Assembly (NCBI GenBank): GCA_938075155.1
Contig: CALJGL010000037.1
Coordinates: forward strand, 1 to 15,758
DNA: 15,758 nucleotides
Source of the DNA: UBA12191 sp009937185
GTDB taxonomy: Bacteria; Planctomycetota; UBA8108; UBA1146
Reading direction: 5' to 3'
Below the pieces are notes generated by a model. The model was not told the origin of the DNA, ran no database searches, and saw only the letters and a program-made list of their open reading frames with translations. Position 1 is the first letter of the stretch. Every line of letters begins with the position of its first letter. Position numbers and translations under genes: made by a program. Below, one piece after another: positions 1-6,894 of the stretch.

Positions 1-244
1 TCGAATCGGCTCCCAGGGCCGGAAAAAAGCCTGCATTCTTGCAGTAAAACACGCCGAACGATCAGCAGAGCCCAACTGAGGGACCATCTGATATGGCGTG
101 AAATTTTAGGCCCTCCACATGTCCTCAGGGATGATTTGTAAACTTCTGATTTCGTCCCGGGGCCCGGTTCTATAAAGACCGACGTCCCGGGAGGCTTCAG
201 TGATACTTTCCCGCAGATTGAACCCATAGATTATCCATGTTCAG
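1..244. other. Left-edge stretch with no recognised gene
   Basis: No reading frame with recognisable protein character, no RNA fold and no terminator was found here. The only local pattern is a 9-base direct repeat, CGTCCCGGG, at 153-161 and 183-191, flanking a TATAAA-like string; it was not convincing as a site. The stretch may be the intergenic region between the tRNA and a gene to the left of the window. Confidence 0.4.
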
Positions 245-273
245 GTGACGTGGAACTCTCCAGCATTTATCAT
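245..273 (+). promoter_or_regulatory. Candidate sigma70-type promoter for tRNA-Leu
   Basis: A -35-like GTGACG (245-250, 4 of 6 consensus bases) is separated by 17 bases from a -10-like TATCAT (268-273, 5 of 6). Transcription would start near 280, about 24 bases before the mature tRNA 5' end at 304, a normal distance for a tRNA gene. The -35 is weak, so this is a position-supported candidate rather than a firm call. Confidence 0.4.
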
Positions 274-303
274 GTCTGACTGTAAGCCAGAATCGAAAAC
301 TTA

Positions 304-390
304 GCCGGAGTGGCGGAACTGGCAGACGCGGCGGATTCAAAATCCGCTGACCTTTTGGTCTTGTGGGTTCGAGTCCCACCTCCGGTACCA
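304..390 (+). tRNA. tRNA-Leu (anticodon CAA, reads UUG)
   Basis: This is a class II tRNA of 87 bases with an encoded 3' CCA (388-390). The acceptor arms GCCGGAG (304-310) and CTCCGGT pair with one G-U at the end. The anticodon stem GCGGA/TCCGC encloses the loop TTCAAAA, putting CAA at 338-340. A long variable arm (GACC/GGTC) and a T arm, GTGGG-TTCGAGT-CCCAC, follow. The long variable arm with CAA fits leucine. A run of five T (394-398) just after the CCA may help termination. It is the only plus-strand gene and converges with the ribosomal protein operon. Confidence 0.95.
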
Positions 391-402
391 GCCTTTTTCT
401 TC

Positions 403-528
403 ACTAGCCCTTATTGCTACTAGCCCTCTTCGTCCCTGCCCTCTTCGTCCCTGCCCTCTTCGTCCCTGCCCTCTTCGTCAGTGATCTTTCCATCAGTGGT
501 CTCTTCGTCAGTGGCTCTCTTCGAAATG
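403..528. repeat. Degenerate 15-bp tandem repeat array
   Basis: Three perfect copies of CCCTCTTCGTCCCTG start at 424, 439 and 454. They are followed by diverging units at 469, 484 and 499 that end in CAGTG instead of CCCTG, and by a last unit near 514 with one extra base. To the left, the nine bases ACTAGCCCT occur at 403 and 419. The unit length is a multiple of three, and on the minus strand the units share one open frame coding Asp-Glu-Glu repeats (see the small broken frame at 420-537). Copies vary and there are no unique spacers, so it is not a CRISPR array. Slippage during replication is the simplest origin. Confidence 0.8.
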
Positions 529-537
529 AGACTTCAT
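420..537 (-). pseudogene. Possible small acidic-repeat ORF, broken by one base
   Basis: From an ATG at 537 the minus strand reads MKSHFEE and then meets TGA. If one base is skipped near 513-517, it continues in a single frame as units ATDEE, TTDGK, ITDEE and three GRDEE, then stops at tandem TAG codons (420-422 and 417-419). The total length of 118 bases is one more than a multiple of three. The open frame coincides with the 15-bp repeat, so the openness may simply be a by-product of repeat expansion. An AAGAG a few bases before the ATG is a weak ribosome site. No family is recognised. This is either a decayed small gene or coincidence; the frame relationship itself is directly visible. Confidence 0.2.
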
Positions 538-586
538 TTTCTCTTGAGCACTTTTGGTACCTGGTGGCGAAAAAAAACAGTCTCGA

Positions 587-605
587 ATGAAATCGAAGAT
601 TTCAT
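587..605. repeat. Perfect 8-bp inverted repeat
   Basis: ATGAAATC (587-594) and GATTTCAT (598-605) are exact reverse complements separated by GAA. There is no T run on either side, so it is not an obvious terminator. It lies between the rpsI terminator and the 15-bp repeat array. It could be an operator-like dyad or a fold in a read-through transcript. No function can be assigned. Confidence 0.45.
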
Positions 606-639
606 GCCTTCAGTCTTCTATTGATACACAAAAGGGCAT

Positions 640-670
640 AAAAAAAGGGCTCGCAAATGCGAACCCTTTT
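640..670 (-). terminator. Intrinsic terminator of the rplM-rpsI operon
   Basis: On the minus strand, AAAAGGGTTCGC and GCGAGCCCTTTT form a 12-bp stem with one G-U pair around the loop ATTT. Seven T residues (A run at 640-646 on the plus strand) follow directly. The stem begins 24 bases after the rpsI stop codon. The shape is classical for rho-independent termination. Confidence 0.9.
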
Positions 671-694
671 AAAAAGCAAATTTTTGTTTCGAGA

Positions 695-1093
695 TTAACG
701 TTTCGAGAACTGGAAGGAACGACGCGCTTTTTTGCGTCCAGGCTTTTTACGCTCAACCATTCTTGAATCTCGAGTCAAGAATGTTCCCTTCCTCAAGGTC
801 AGCTCATTTTCTTCATTCAATCGAGCAAGAGCACGAGCAAGTCCCATGACGATGGCGCCGACCTGACCGGTCGTTCCACCACCTTTGACATTCGCCCATA
901 CATCGAATGAAGCTTCAGACTGAAGAGCTCGAAGCGGATCAAAGATACGCTCTTGGTCAGGCGCAAGACGGAAGTAGTCTGTATGCTCTTTGCCATTCAC
1001 AGTCATTTTTCCGCTACCTTCGCGGATGCGCACGCGTGCGGTAGACGTCTTACGACGTCCAACTCCCCAGGTGTAATCATTAGGCTTTGCCAA
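695..1093 (-). CDS. rpsI: Small ribosomal subunit protein uS9
   Basis: This 132-residue protein is full length for bacterial S9, a component of the 30S head whose C-terminal tail reaches the P site. The sequence shows the family hallmarks: an N-terminal GVGRRKTSTARV segment, a central region with QVGAIVMGLARALA-like residues, and a basic C-terminus with GRKKARRSFQFSKR, whose last Lys-Arg is the P-site tail. The start is a TTG (1093-1091). It is chosen because AAGGAG (1099-1104) sits five bases upstream and no ATG lies nearby in frame. It is 49 bases downstream of rplM, the usual L13-S9 order, and ends just before a strong terminator. Confidence 0.97.
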   Translation of the reverse strand: MAKPNDYTWGVGRRKTSTARVRIREGSGKMTVNGKEHTDYFRLAPDQERIFDPLRALQSEASFDVWANVKGGGTTGQVGAIVMGLARALARLNEENELTLRKGTFLTRDSRMVERKKPGRKKARRSFQFSKR

Positions 1094-1106
1094 GTGTTCT
1101 CCTTAT

Positions 1107-1128
1107 GGACCCGAGTAAACTCCGGTCC
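1107..1128 (-). promoter_or_regulatory. Intercistronic stem-loop between rplM and rpsI
   Basis: GGACC and GGTCC pair, then a G-G mismatch, then GAG and CTC, closing a TTTA loop. The stem lies two bases upstream of the rpsI Shine-Dalgarno sequence (1099-1104). It has no T run, so it is not a terminator. It could modulate S9 initiation or mark an RNA processing site; this role is inference. Confidence 0.55.
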
Positions 1129-1142
1129 TTCCTCAATCTCAT

Positions 1143-1607
1143 CTATGATTTGTTGGTAATACGGATTTTCTCAAAGTGTGGTGCTTGTGCATCCATGTCA
1201 TGTTCTGCACCAGGGAAGACTTTGAGCTTTGACAGCATCTTCCGGCCCAGTCGACTCTTTGGAAGCATCCTACGAACCGCAAGACGCACGACTTCTTCAG
1301 GCTTATTTTCGATCATCCACTCCATCGTGTTTGACCGCAGACCACCTAAGTAACCCGTATGGTAATGATAAAGATTTTTCTCGCGCTTCGCGCCAGTGGT
1401 CAACACCAGCTTGGCATTCGTGACTACAACGTAATCACCGCCATCGACGTGTGCTGTGTACGTCGGCTTGTTCTTGCCCATCAAAATGTTGGCAATCCCG
1501 GAAGCCATGCGCCCGAGGATTTCCTCGGAAGCGTCGACGTGATACCACCCACGAACGACGTCCTCTTTGCGTTGGACGAAGGTCTTTTGAGGGGTGTAAT
1601 TCTGCAT
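1143..1607 (-). CDS. rplM: Large ribosomal subunit protein uL13
   Basis: This is a 154-residue ribosomal protein L13, an early assembly protein of the 50S subunit. Family signatures are the WYHVDASEEILGRMAS segment, GKNKPTYTAHVDGGDYVVVTNA, the YHYHTGYLGGLRS region and AVRRMLPKSRLGRKMLSKLKVFPGAEH near the C-terminus. The ATG at 1607 is preferred because AAGGTG lies six bases upstream. An in-frame GTG three codons earlier (1616) would sit inside that ribosome site and adds only three residues. The C-terminus carries a short extension after the HDMDAQAP motif. It is co-transcribed with rpsI from the promoter at 1751-1779. Confidence 0.96.
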   Translation of the reverse strand: MQNYTPQKTFVQRKEDVVRGWYHVDASEEILGRMASGIANILMGKNKPTYTAHVDGGDYVVVTNAKLVLTTGAKREKNLYHYHTGYLGGLRSNTMEWMIENKPEEVVRLAVRRMLPKSRLGRKMLSKLKVFPGAEHDMDAQAPHFEKIRITNKS

Positions 1608-1744
1608 TCTGTTCACCTTGATCCATTTCCCCCGTAAGCCAGAAACTTATTTTGCTCTGGCCCGTTCATGATGGCACGGTCCACCAAGTCCAACGAAAGA
1701 CCTGGCACTGGACTGTCCTGCACCTCCGGGAGCCCGAAGTGCAA
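1608..1744 (-). promoter_or_regulatory. Structured 5' leader of the L13-S9 mRNA
   Basis: The inferred transcript has a leader of about 137 bases. A stem-loop at 1719-1743 (TGCAC...GTGCA outer stem continuing into GGG/CCC) forms right at the predicted 5' end. A second stem, GCCAGA/TCTGGC, with a 12-base loop lies at 1638-1661, just before the L13 ribosome site. Between them TCCA and CCAGG can pair with CTTGG and TGGA. Leaders of ribosomal protein operons often bind one of the encoded proteins for feedback control, and L13 leaders are known from other phyla. No match to a named motif could be established from the sequence alone. Confidence 0.45.
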
Positions 1745-1750
1745 GCAGGA

Positions 1751-1779
1751 ATCGTATTTGTAACGTTGGAAGGTGTCAA
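1751..1779 (-). promoter_or_regulatory. Sigma70-type promoter for rplM-rpsI
   Basis: On the minus strand a perfect TTGACA (1774-1779) is followed by a 17-base spacer (1757-1773) and TACGAT (1751-1756), which matches four of six -10 bases. Transcription would start close to 1744. The site sits between the stop codon of the upstream operon (1825) and rplM, where no terminator is seen, so the ribosomal genes may also receive read-through. Confidence 0.75.
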
Positions 1780-1824
1780 CGGACATCCGCTATTCCCGAG
1801 CGAATTTAACCGCAAGAGGGCAAT

Positions 1825-4164
1825 TTATTGACTTTTTGGCTCGTCAGGACCGATTTCGGGAGAAACTACGGTTTTGGGACCGCTTTTCTCTACGGGACTT
1901 CCTTGCCCCCGAGAGGCTCCCAGTGACGTGAGCAAATTCAGAGAGAGATCCTTGCCTCGATCCTCTCTCAAGGGGAGAAGATACTCTAATCGTTCCCTCA
2001 GACGGCTCAAATCTGCCCCCCCTGCCATCTTCAACCAATGGTCCACTTCTGAGTCATTCAACCAAGGTTCGGCTGGGAATGGCACTCCAGGAACTCGACT
2101 CCATGCTTTTTCCACTTTTTCGAATGCATCTGCAGAGCCCTTGCTTGAGCCGGCAACGAGCAAGACCTCTCCTGTTCCCGGTGGATACCAGATCTGTACT
2201 TGTCCCAAAGCCTGTCGGAATGAATCCAGAATCGCTGCAAATTCAGGAATGTCGATACGATAGAGTTGGAGCCACTGAATCACCACTCCTGTGGGCTTCA
2301 CTCGACTGGCCAGGAGTTCATGGAAATCAGGAGTAAACAGGGGAGTCGACCAAGGAAGCCATGGTTCTGAAGGCTGAATCACGATGGCGTCCCAAAGCCT
2401 GAGGTTCTGTACCAGATAGGATCGGGCATCGTCGATGACGAGTTGTGGAGCGGTGCGTCCCAGAAGGGCCGCATTTTCGTGAGGAAAAACCTCTGCTCCC
2501 GCAGGCGAGAGTAAAGCGGCTTTGACAGCCGGCTCGATTTCCAAAACGATGATTTCACCGTCCCAAGTCTCGACCGCTGATGCAACGCTGGTGCCCCCCC
2601 CTAATCCGACCATCAAGAGTGACCCGGAGCCTTTTCCTGTCCAAGTGGGAAGTACCCCGAGAAGCACCTCTGTGGGCATGTCCGCCATGCTGGGCTCACC
2701 TGGAATGAGAGGGACACTCCCTTCGATCCGTCCACCCACTCGCAGGTATCCCGTATTCTGAGCAGTATCTTTCTCGATGAGGACATTCCCAAGCTTGCCT
2801 GGGAAAAAACCTGCAATCTCTCGATTCTGCCAAGCGGTGAGAGCTTCTCCACTCGCCACTTCCTGACGATCCCATTGAAATACGCCAGCCCCCATGAGAT
2901 TGGAATCCCAATAACTACCTGCAGAAGCGAACAATAAAGCTCCACAGAGAAATGCTCCCGCAGAAGTTCCATGGCCACTTTTACGCAATTGGGGAACACC
3001 GACAGCAAATGTCAGAATTCCGCAAGCAATGAAGAGTCCCAACAATCCATACTTGGGTAAAGCCCAGACCGCTGTCAGGCCCAACCCGATCACTCCACCA
3101 ATCAACTGCGCACCTTGCAAAACCCCAGCACCTCTATCAAGTCGTCCATGTTCGCCATGAAGAACCATCATTACAGGCACGAGGACACCCGCAAAAAATG
3201 AGGGGGGTCCAACAACCATAAGAATGATCAACACTTCGCTCATATATACCCAGAGCCCTGCTGCTCCAGAGAACATCTGAACCGAATAGATAAACAGATG
3301 CGGAGCAAACGACAGTATCAGAAGTGACAAGCCCTGTGAAATCAGCCAAAGGGCCCAGCAAAACCTTTGAATACGTTCTTTACCCACTCTTGATCTCAAT
3401 GCCGGCATCGACTGAGCACCGAGAGCCGCTCCAAGAAGTGCAGTTGCAGAAGTGATACCAAAGATCGTAAGAGTCGACCCGAGAACTTCACCTAAAGCGC
3501 GTACCCAACCAAGTTGGATAGACATGGAGATCAGTCCAACCCAAAAGGCAACCATGATGGAAGGATTCAAAACCGGGGCATCTCGTTCCAATAGCTCGGA
3601 AGGCTCACGTGTTCTGGCTTCTTCGGCACGACAACAGGCGAGCAACATCAACATGGCACACGCAAAAGTTCCGAATTCACCTAATCCCGGCAACAAGAGC
3701 AAAGGAGTCAATGCAGCCCCCACCGCACTTCCAACATCAAGTGCACAGACTCCGAATGACGTTCTTTCAAGAACCTGAGCGCGGGAAGTATTGAAAGCAG
3801 AGGTGATCGCTGCTCCTAGGGGAATCGCTCCACAAAGGAGAGGTAGTGATAGCGAGATCCGAATCAGAGAAAGCCCTCCGATACTGCTGCCCTCAACAAT
3901 AAAGGGGAGAAGGTAGATCACCCAAATTCCTGCTGGAATACATCCGAGAAGAGCAATGCGACACCAGTGAGAAGGTTGAGAGCGTCTTTCCTCACCTCGT
4001 GTCACCAGAATCTGACCTGCGGCCAAACCGAGAAGTGCGATGTTCATCGCCAATGCGACACCCTCAAAAGTGTTACCAAAAACAGTGGCGAGATTTCTGG
4101 CGACAAGAACTTCAAGGATCATCAATGATGCCCCTATGACAGCAAGTTTAGGAATTGCGTTCAT
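1825..4164 (-). CDS. Fused MFS-like / spermidine-synthase-like protein
   Basis: The 779-residue protein has two parts. Residues 1-420 contain about a dozen hydrophobic segments resembling a transporter-type membrane domain. Residues 425-720 form a Rossmann-type domain of the spermidine synthase (SpeE) fold. This shows the nucleotide-binding glycine loop LLMVGLGGGTSVASA (517-530), an acidic strand end, LEIEP (541-545), and the DDARSYL segment (578-584). Where a true aminopropyltransferase has its catalytic Asp (an Asp-Ser-Ser-Asp type motif), this protein has QPSEPW followed by STPLFTPDF (597-613). That pattern is typical of the non-canonical fusion subfamily, so polyamine synthesis is unlikely and the substrate is unknown. 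The last 60 residues are polar. The ATG follows the upstream stop after three bases, and a GGGAG lies somewhat far upstream. It is the last gene of the glycosyltransferase operon. Confidence 0.85.
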   Translation of the reverse strand: MNAIPKLAVIGASLMILEVLVARNLATVFGNTFEGVALAMNIALLGLAAGQILVTRGEERRSQPSHWCRIALLGCIPAGIWVIYLLPFIVEGSSIGGLSLIRISLSLPLLCGAIPLGAAITSAFNTSRAQVLERTSFGVCALDVGSAVGAALTPLLLLPGLGEFGTFACAMLMLLACCRAEEARTREPSELLERDAPVLNPSIMVAFWVGLISMSIQLGWVRALGEVLGSTLTIFGITSATALLGAALGAQSMPALRSRVGKERIQRFCWALWLISQGLSLLILSFAPHLFIYSVQMFSGAAGLWVYMSEVLIILMVVGPPSFFAGVLVPVMMVLHGEHGRLDRGAGVLQGAQLIGGVIGLGLTAVWALPKYGLLGLFIACGILTFAVGVPQLRKSGHGTSAGAFLCGALLFASAGSYWDSNLMGAGVFQWDRQEVASGEALTAWQNREIAGFFPGKLGNVLIEKDTAQNTGYLRVGGRIEGSVPLIPGEPSMADMPTEVLLGVLPTWTGKGSGSLLMVGLGGGTSVASAVETWDGEIIVLEIEPAVKAALLSPAGAEVFPHENAALLGRTAPQLVIDDARSYLVQNLRLWDAIVIQPSEPWLPWSTPLFTPDFHELLASRVKPTGVVIQWLQLYRIDIPEFAAILDSFRQALGQVQIWYPPGTGEVLLVAGSSKGSADAFEKVEKAWSRVPGVPFPAEPWLNDSEVDHWLKMAGGADLSRLRERLEYLLPLREDRGKDLSLNLLTSLGASRGQGSPVEKSGPKTVVSPEIGPDEPKSQ

Positions 4165-4167
4165 AGG

Positions 4168-6894
4168 TTATGAATCTCCCTGGTCGCCAGCATTTTCAAG
4201 TCCTTCTAATTCTTTGATTCTATCCAGAAGTCGTCGCTTGCGTTCTTCGTCGTCATCTCCCGACTCATCGAGGTGACGTTGATACCACCGCCGAGCTTCA
4301 GCGGGCATACCCGCTTGATCAGCAAGAGCACCGAGTTGGACAAACATCGAGGGATGCTTGACCCCCTCCGTTTCCTGACGCTCAAGAAACAATAACGCAG
4401 TTTCGGGACCCTGCTGTCGTCGAAGGACCTCTGTCGCTTCAAGAATAAATTCTGAGCGCGCTTCAAGCTTAACTTTATCCATCAGTTTCGAATAATTCTC
4501 GCCTGAGAGTTTCCACTCTCCTCGGCGAGCATCTAAACGAGCCAATCGAAGAAGGAGGTCTAGTCTTCTTTCCAACTCTGCAGGCCCCTCAGCCTGCTTT
4601 TCTGCTTCGACGTAAGCCTCTCTGGCCTTCTCTTCCTTCCCTTCATCTAACAGCTTCTCTGCCAACAGGGTCAATGTGGATATTCTTGTGGGATCAGGAA
4701 GAGCTTCAGCTCCACCTTGCTCAATACGGTCCCTCACAAGCATCTGACGAAGACCCTGTATCGCCTGTGCATTTCCTGGGAATTTTTCAAGAACCTTCTC
4801 AAAGTGAAAACGCGCTTGTTCGCGGTCTTGACTGGATAAGAGCAATTCCCCTAATGAAAGATGAGAAGGAAGATGTTCGGGATCTATTTCGAGGAGTTCC
4901 ACGAGAACTTTGCGAGCCTCCTGCGGGCGTCCCAACTTCAGGAGACATTCCGCTTGGCGATATCTTGCAGTACTGGCACGCCCTCCGTCTTCGATAGTCC
5001 TCAATGCAATTTGAAAACATTTGAGAGCGGATTCGAATTGTTCCCACTGAAGAAGAGACATACCTTCCTGATAGGACACACGAGATGGGGCATTGCCTCC
5101 CAAATTAACAGCTACAGTTCGAGCCTTCTCAATAAAGCCTGAAAAGGATTCCTTGTCAGCAATCGCTGACAATAACAACAAGGCCTCTAATTCCTGTTCA
5201 GGAAGTGTCGACTCCAGATCAACTAATCTATTTGCGGCAGCACGAGCCGCTTCATCGTCTGAAAGTCGAATATGAACCTTCATCAGTTCAAACCAAGGCA
5301 AAGATTGCTCGGCTACCGGACTTCCATCCGTATCGTCTTCTTCAACGAGCTGTAACAAATCTAATTGAGCGGCCTCTAACTGAGAAGCCGCAGCATTGAG
5401 CCCCGCTCTGATCTGTAATGATTGAAGATATGTCCCTTGCTGTAAGGCATCGCGTTGAACAGGCTCTAGAAGATCGATGGAACGAGTCAAACCGTCGATG
5501 GCGACTCTGTTCCAACCTTTATCTCTCGCAGCGTCTGCAAGACCAAACCAAGCTCTGGCACAGTTCGGCTGTTTTTCAGTAGCACTGGTCCATAATTCAT
5601 AGGGACCTTGCCAATCCTGTAATCGGCTCTGAGTCATGACCGAGAAAACGATTAATACCAATGGTAATATCAAGGATCGCCATCCCGGATACTTTCGTTC
5701 CACTGTCACCAATAGAGAAACCAACAGAAACAGGGGAGCCATCAGAGGAAGGTACAAAAACCTCTCTGCAAATCTTTCAGGATGCGGAATGATTTGTAGC
5801 ACCGGCGAAAGTAACAAGAAAAACAATGGCCAACTCAGAACGGAGAAGAGCTCCGGTCTTTTTTTCCAAGATCTTTGCAACAGGTACAGAACAAAGATCC
5901 AACCCAATATTGAGGTCCAAGGATCGAATGGCCCTGAAGAAGGAACGATTGCTGCATATGAATAATCAACAGTGAGATTGAACGGGAAGAATACGAGTAG
6001 AACGTAACGCGATAAAACTCGCCCCAATGTCCAAATAGTGGCCCATATACTGCCCCCCCAATACTCAGTGCCAGCTCCAGGATGGTGCTGACTGAGGAGA
6101 TCCCAAGCCAAGGCCAAGACCACTATTAAAGATGGCAACCATATACGATATGAATGCCAACCATTCGAGAGAGAGAAACTCAACTTCTCTCTCTCATCCT
6201 GATCTACAGACTTTTGCTGAATACATGAAAAGAGAAACAGGCAGAGAGGAAGCGTAGCGGCCATTTCTTTTGCAGACATCGCCAAGGCAGCGAGAAGCGC
6301 AATGCCTATTCCGCGAGCCCACCCTCCGAAATTTCTGGAATACACGGCCAACAACAACGCCGAAAGATAAAAGAATGCGAAAAGCACATCTCGTCTGCCG
6401 GAAATCCATGCGACCGCTTCGCTCTGAACAGGATGGGTAAGAAATAACAGGGGAACACCTAAGGAAACGATGGCCCCTTCTCCCGGCCACCATTTGCGAA
6501 TCATCATGCACAGTAAAAATGCACAACCGACATGCAATAACAGGTTATGAATATGAAATGGAATCGTTGCTTTCGGATCTTCGGGATCAGAGATCCCCAT
6601 CGATCTGAGGATCAATACATCGAGTCGATACGAGATAAATCGAACTGGCCTAAATCCGGTTCGCACTTCATCTCCAACTCGAGGACCAGAAACAAGAATA
6701 TCTCGCCAAGATTGAAGTTCTTCGCTCGGACCTTCCCAATCTCTCCATAACCATTCATGGCCCGTGACGAGTCTTTCATCATCAAAGACCCATTGCCCAT
6801 CCATCGCGGGAGCGTAAAGCACGAAACCTGCCAACAGGAGAATGAAAAATTGTAGGACGGGCTTGTTCAAATTGTTCAAGTCATGACCTCGCAT
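4168..6894 (-). CDS. TMTC-like GT-C glycosyltransferase with TPR domain
   Basis: The 908-residue protein has an N-terminal multi-pass membrane domain (about residues 12-420) and a C-terminal TPR domain (about 435-900). The membrane half carries the marks of the TMTC/PMT-type GT-C fold. These are FDDE in the first outer loop (37-40, presumed catalytic acids), HNLLLHV (116-122), HPVQSEAVAWISGRRDVL (154-171), SAKEMAATLP (207-216), FNLTVDYSY (305-313) and AERFLYLP (376-383). Eukaryotic TMTC proteins transfer mannose from dolichyl-phosphate-mannose to proteins; the bacterial substrate is not known. The ATG at 6894 has no ribosome site. An in-frame TTG at 6879 has GAGG seven bases upstream and overlaps the previous stop as TTGA, and may be the true start. 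The neighbouring GT2 enzyme could supply its lipid-linked sugar. Confidence 0.85.
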   Translation of the reverse strand: MRGHDLNNLNKPVLQFFILLLAGFVLYAPAMDGQWVFDDERLVTGHEWLWRDWEGPSEELQSWRDILVSGPRVGDEVRTGFRPVRFISYRLDVLILRSMGISDPEDPKATIPFHIHNLLLHVGCAFLLCMMIRKWWPGEGAIVSLGVPLLFLTHPVQSEAVAWISGRRDVLFAFFYLSALLLAVYSRNFGGWARGIGIALLAALAMSAKEMAATLPLCLFLFSCIQQKSVDQDEREKLSFSLSNGWHSYRIWLPSLIVVLALAWDLLSQHHPGAGTEYWGGSIWATIWTLGRVLSRYVLLVFFPFNLTVDYSYAAIVPSSGPFDPWTSILGWIFVLYLLQRSWKKRPELFSVLSWPLFFLLLSPVLQIIPHPERFAERFLYLPLMAPLFLLVSLLVTVERKYPGWRSLILPLVLIVFSVMTQSRLQDWQGPYELWTSATEKQPNCARAWFGLADAARDKGWNRVAIDGLTRSIDLLEPVQRDALQQGTYLQSLQIRAGLNAAASQLEAAQLDLLQLVEEDDTDGSPVAEQSLPWFELMKVHIRLSDDEAARAAANRLVDLESTLPEQELEALLLLSAIADKESFSGFIEKARTVAVNLGGNAPSRVSYQEGMSLLQWEQFESALKCFQIALRTIEDGGRASTARYRQAECLLKLGRPQEARKVLVELLEIDPEHLPSHLSLGELLLSSQDREQARFHFEKVLEKFPGNAQAIQGLRQMLVRDRIEQGGAEALPDPTRISTLTLLAEKLLDEGKEEKAREAYVEAEKQAEGPAELERRLDLLLRLARLDARRGEWKLSGENYSKLMDKVKLEARSEFILEATEVLRRQQGPETALLFLERQETEGVKHPSMFVQLGALADQAGMPAEARRWYQRHLDESGDDDEERKRRLLDRIKELEGLENAGDQGDS

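Noticed and set aside
153..191. Direct repeat CGTCCCGGG flanking a TATAAA string
   Set aside because: Only two 9-base copies in GC-rich sequence with no promoter geometry or neighbouring gene to support an operator.
403..528. Possible CRISPR array
   Set aside because: Units are directly abutting 15-mers without unique spacers, and they degenerate progressively; it is a simple tandem repeat.
554..766. Plus-strand open frame across the rpsI terminator
   Set aside because: It runs through the terminator and into the antisense of rpsI with low-complexity residues; no coding character.
2100..2700. Canonical spermidine synthase activity for the C-terminal domain
   Set aside because: The fold is recognisable, but the catalytic acidic motif is replaced by QPSEPW, so the name describes fold and not reaction.
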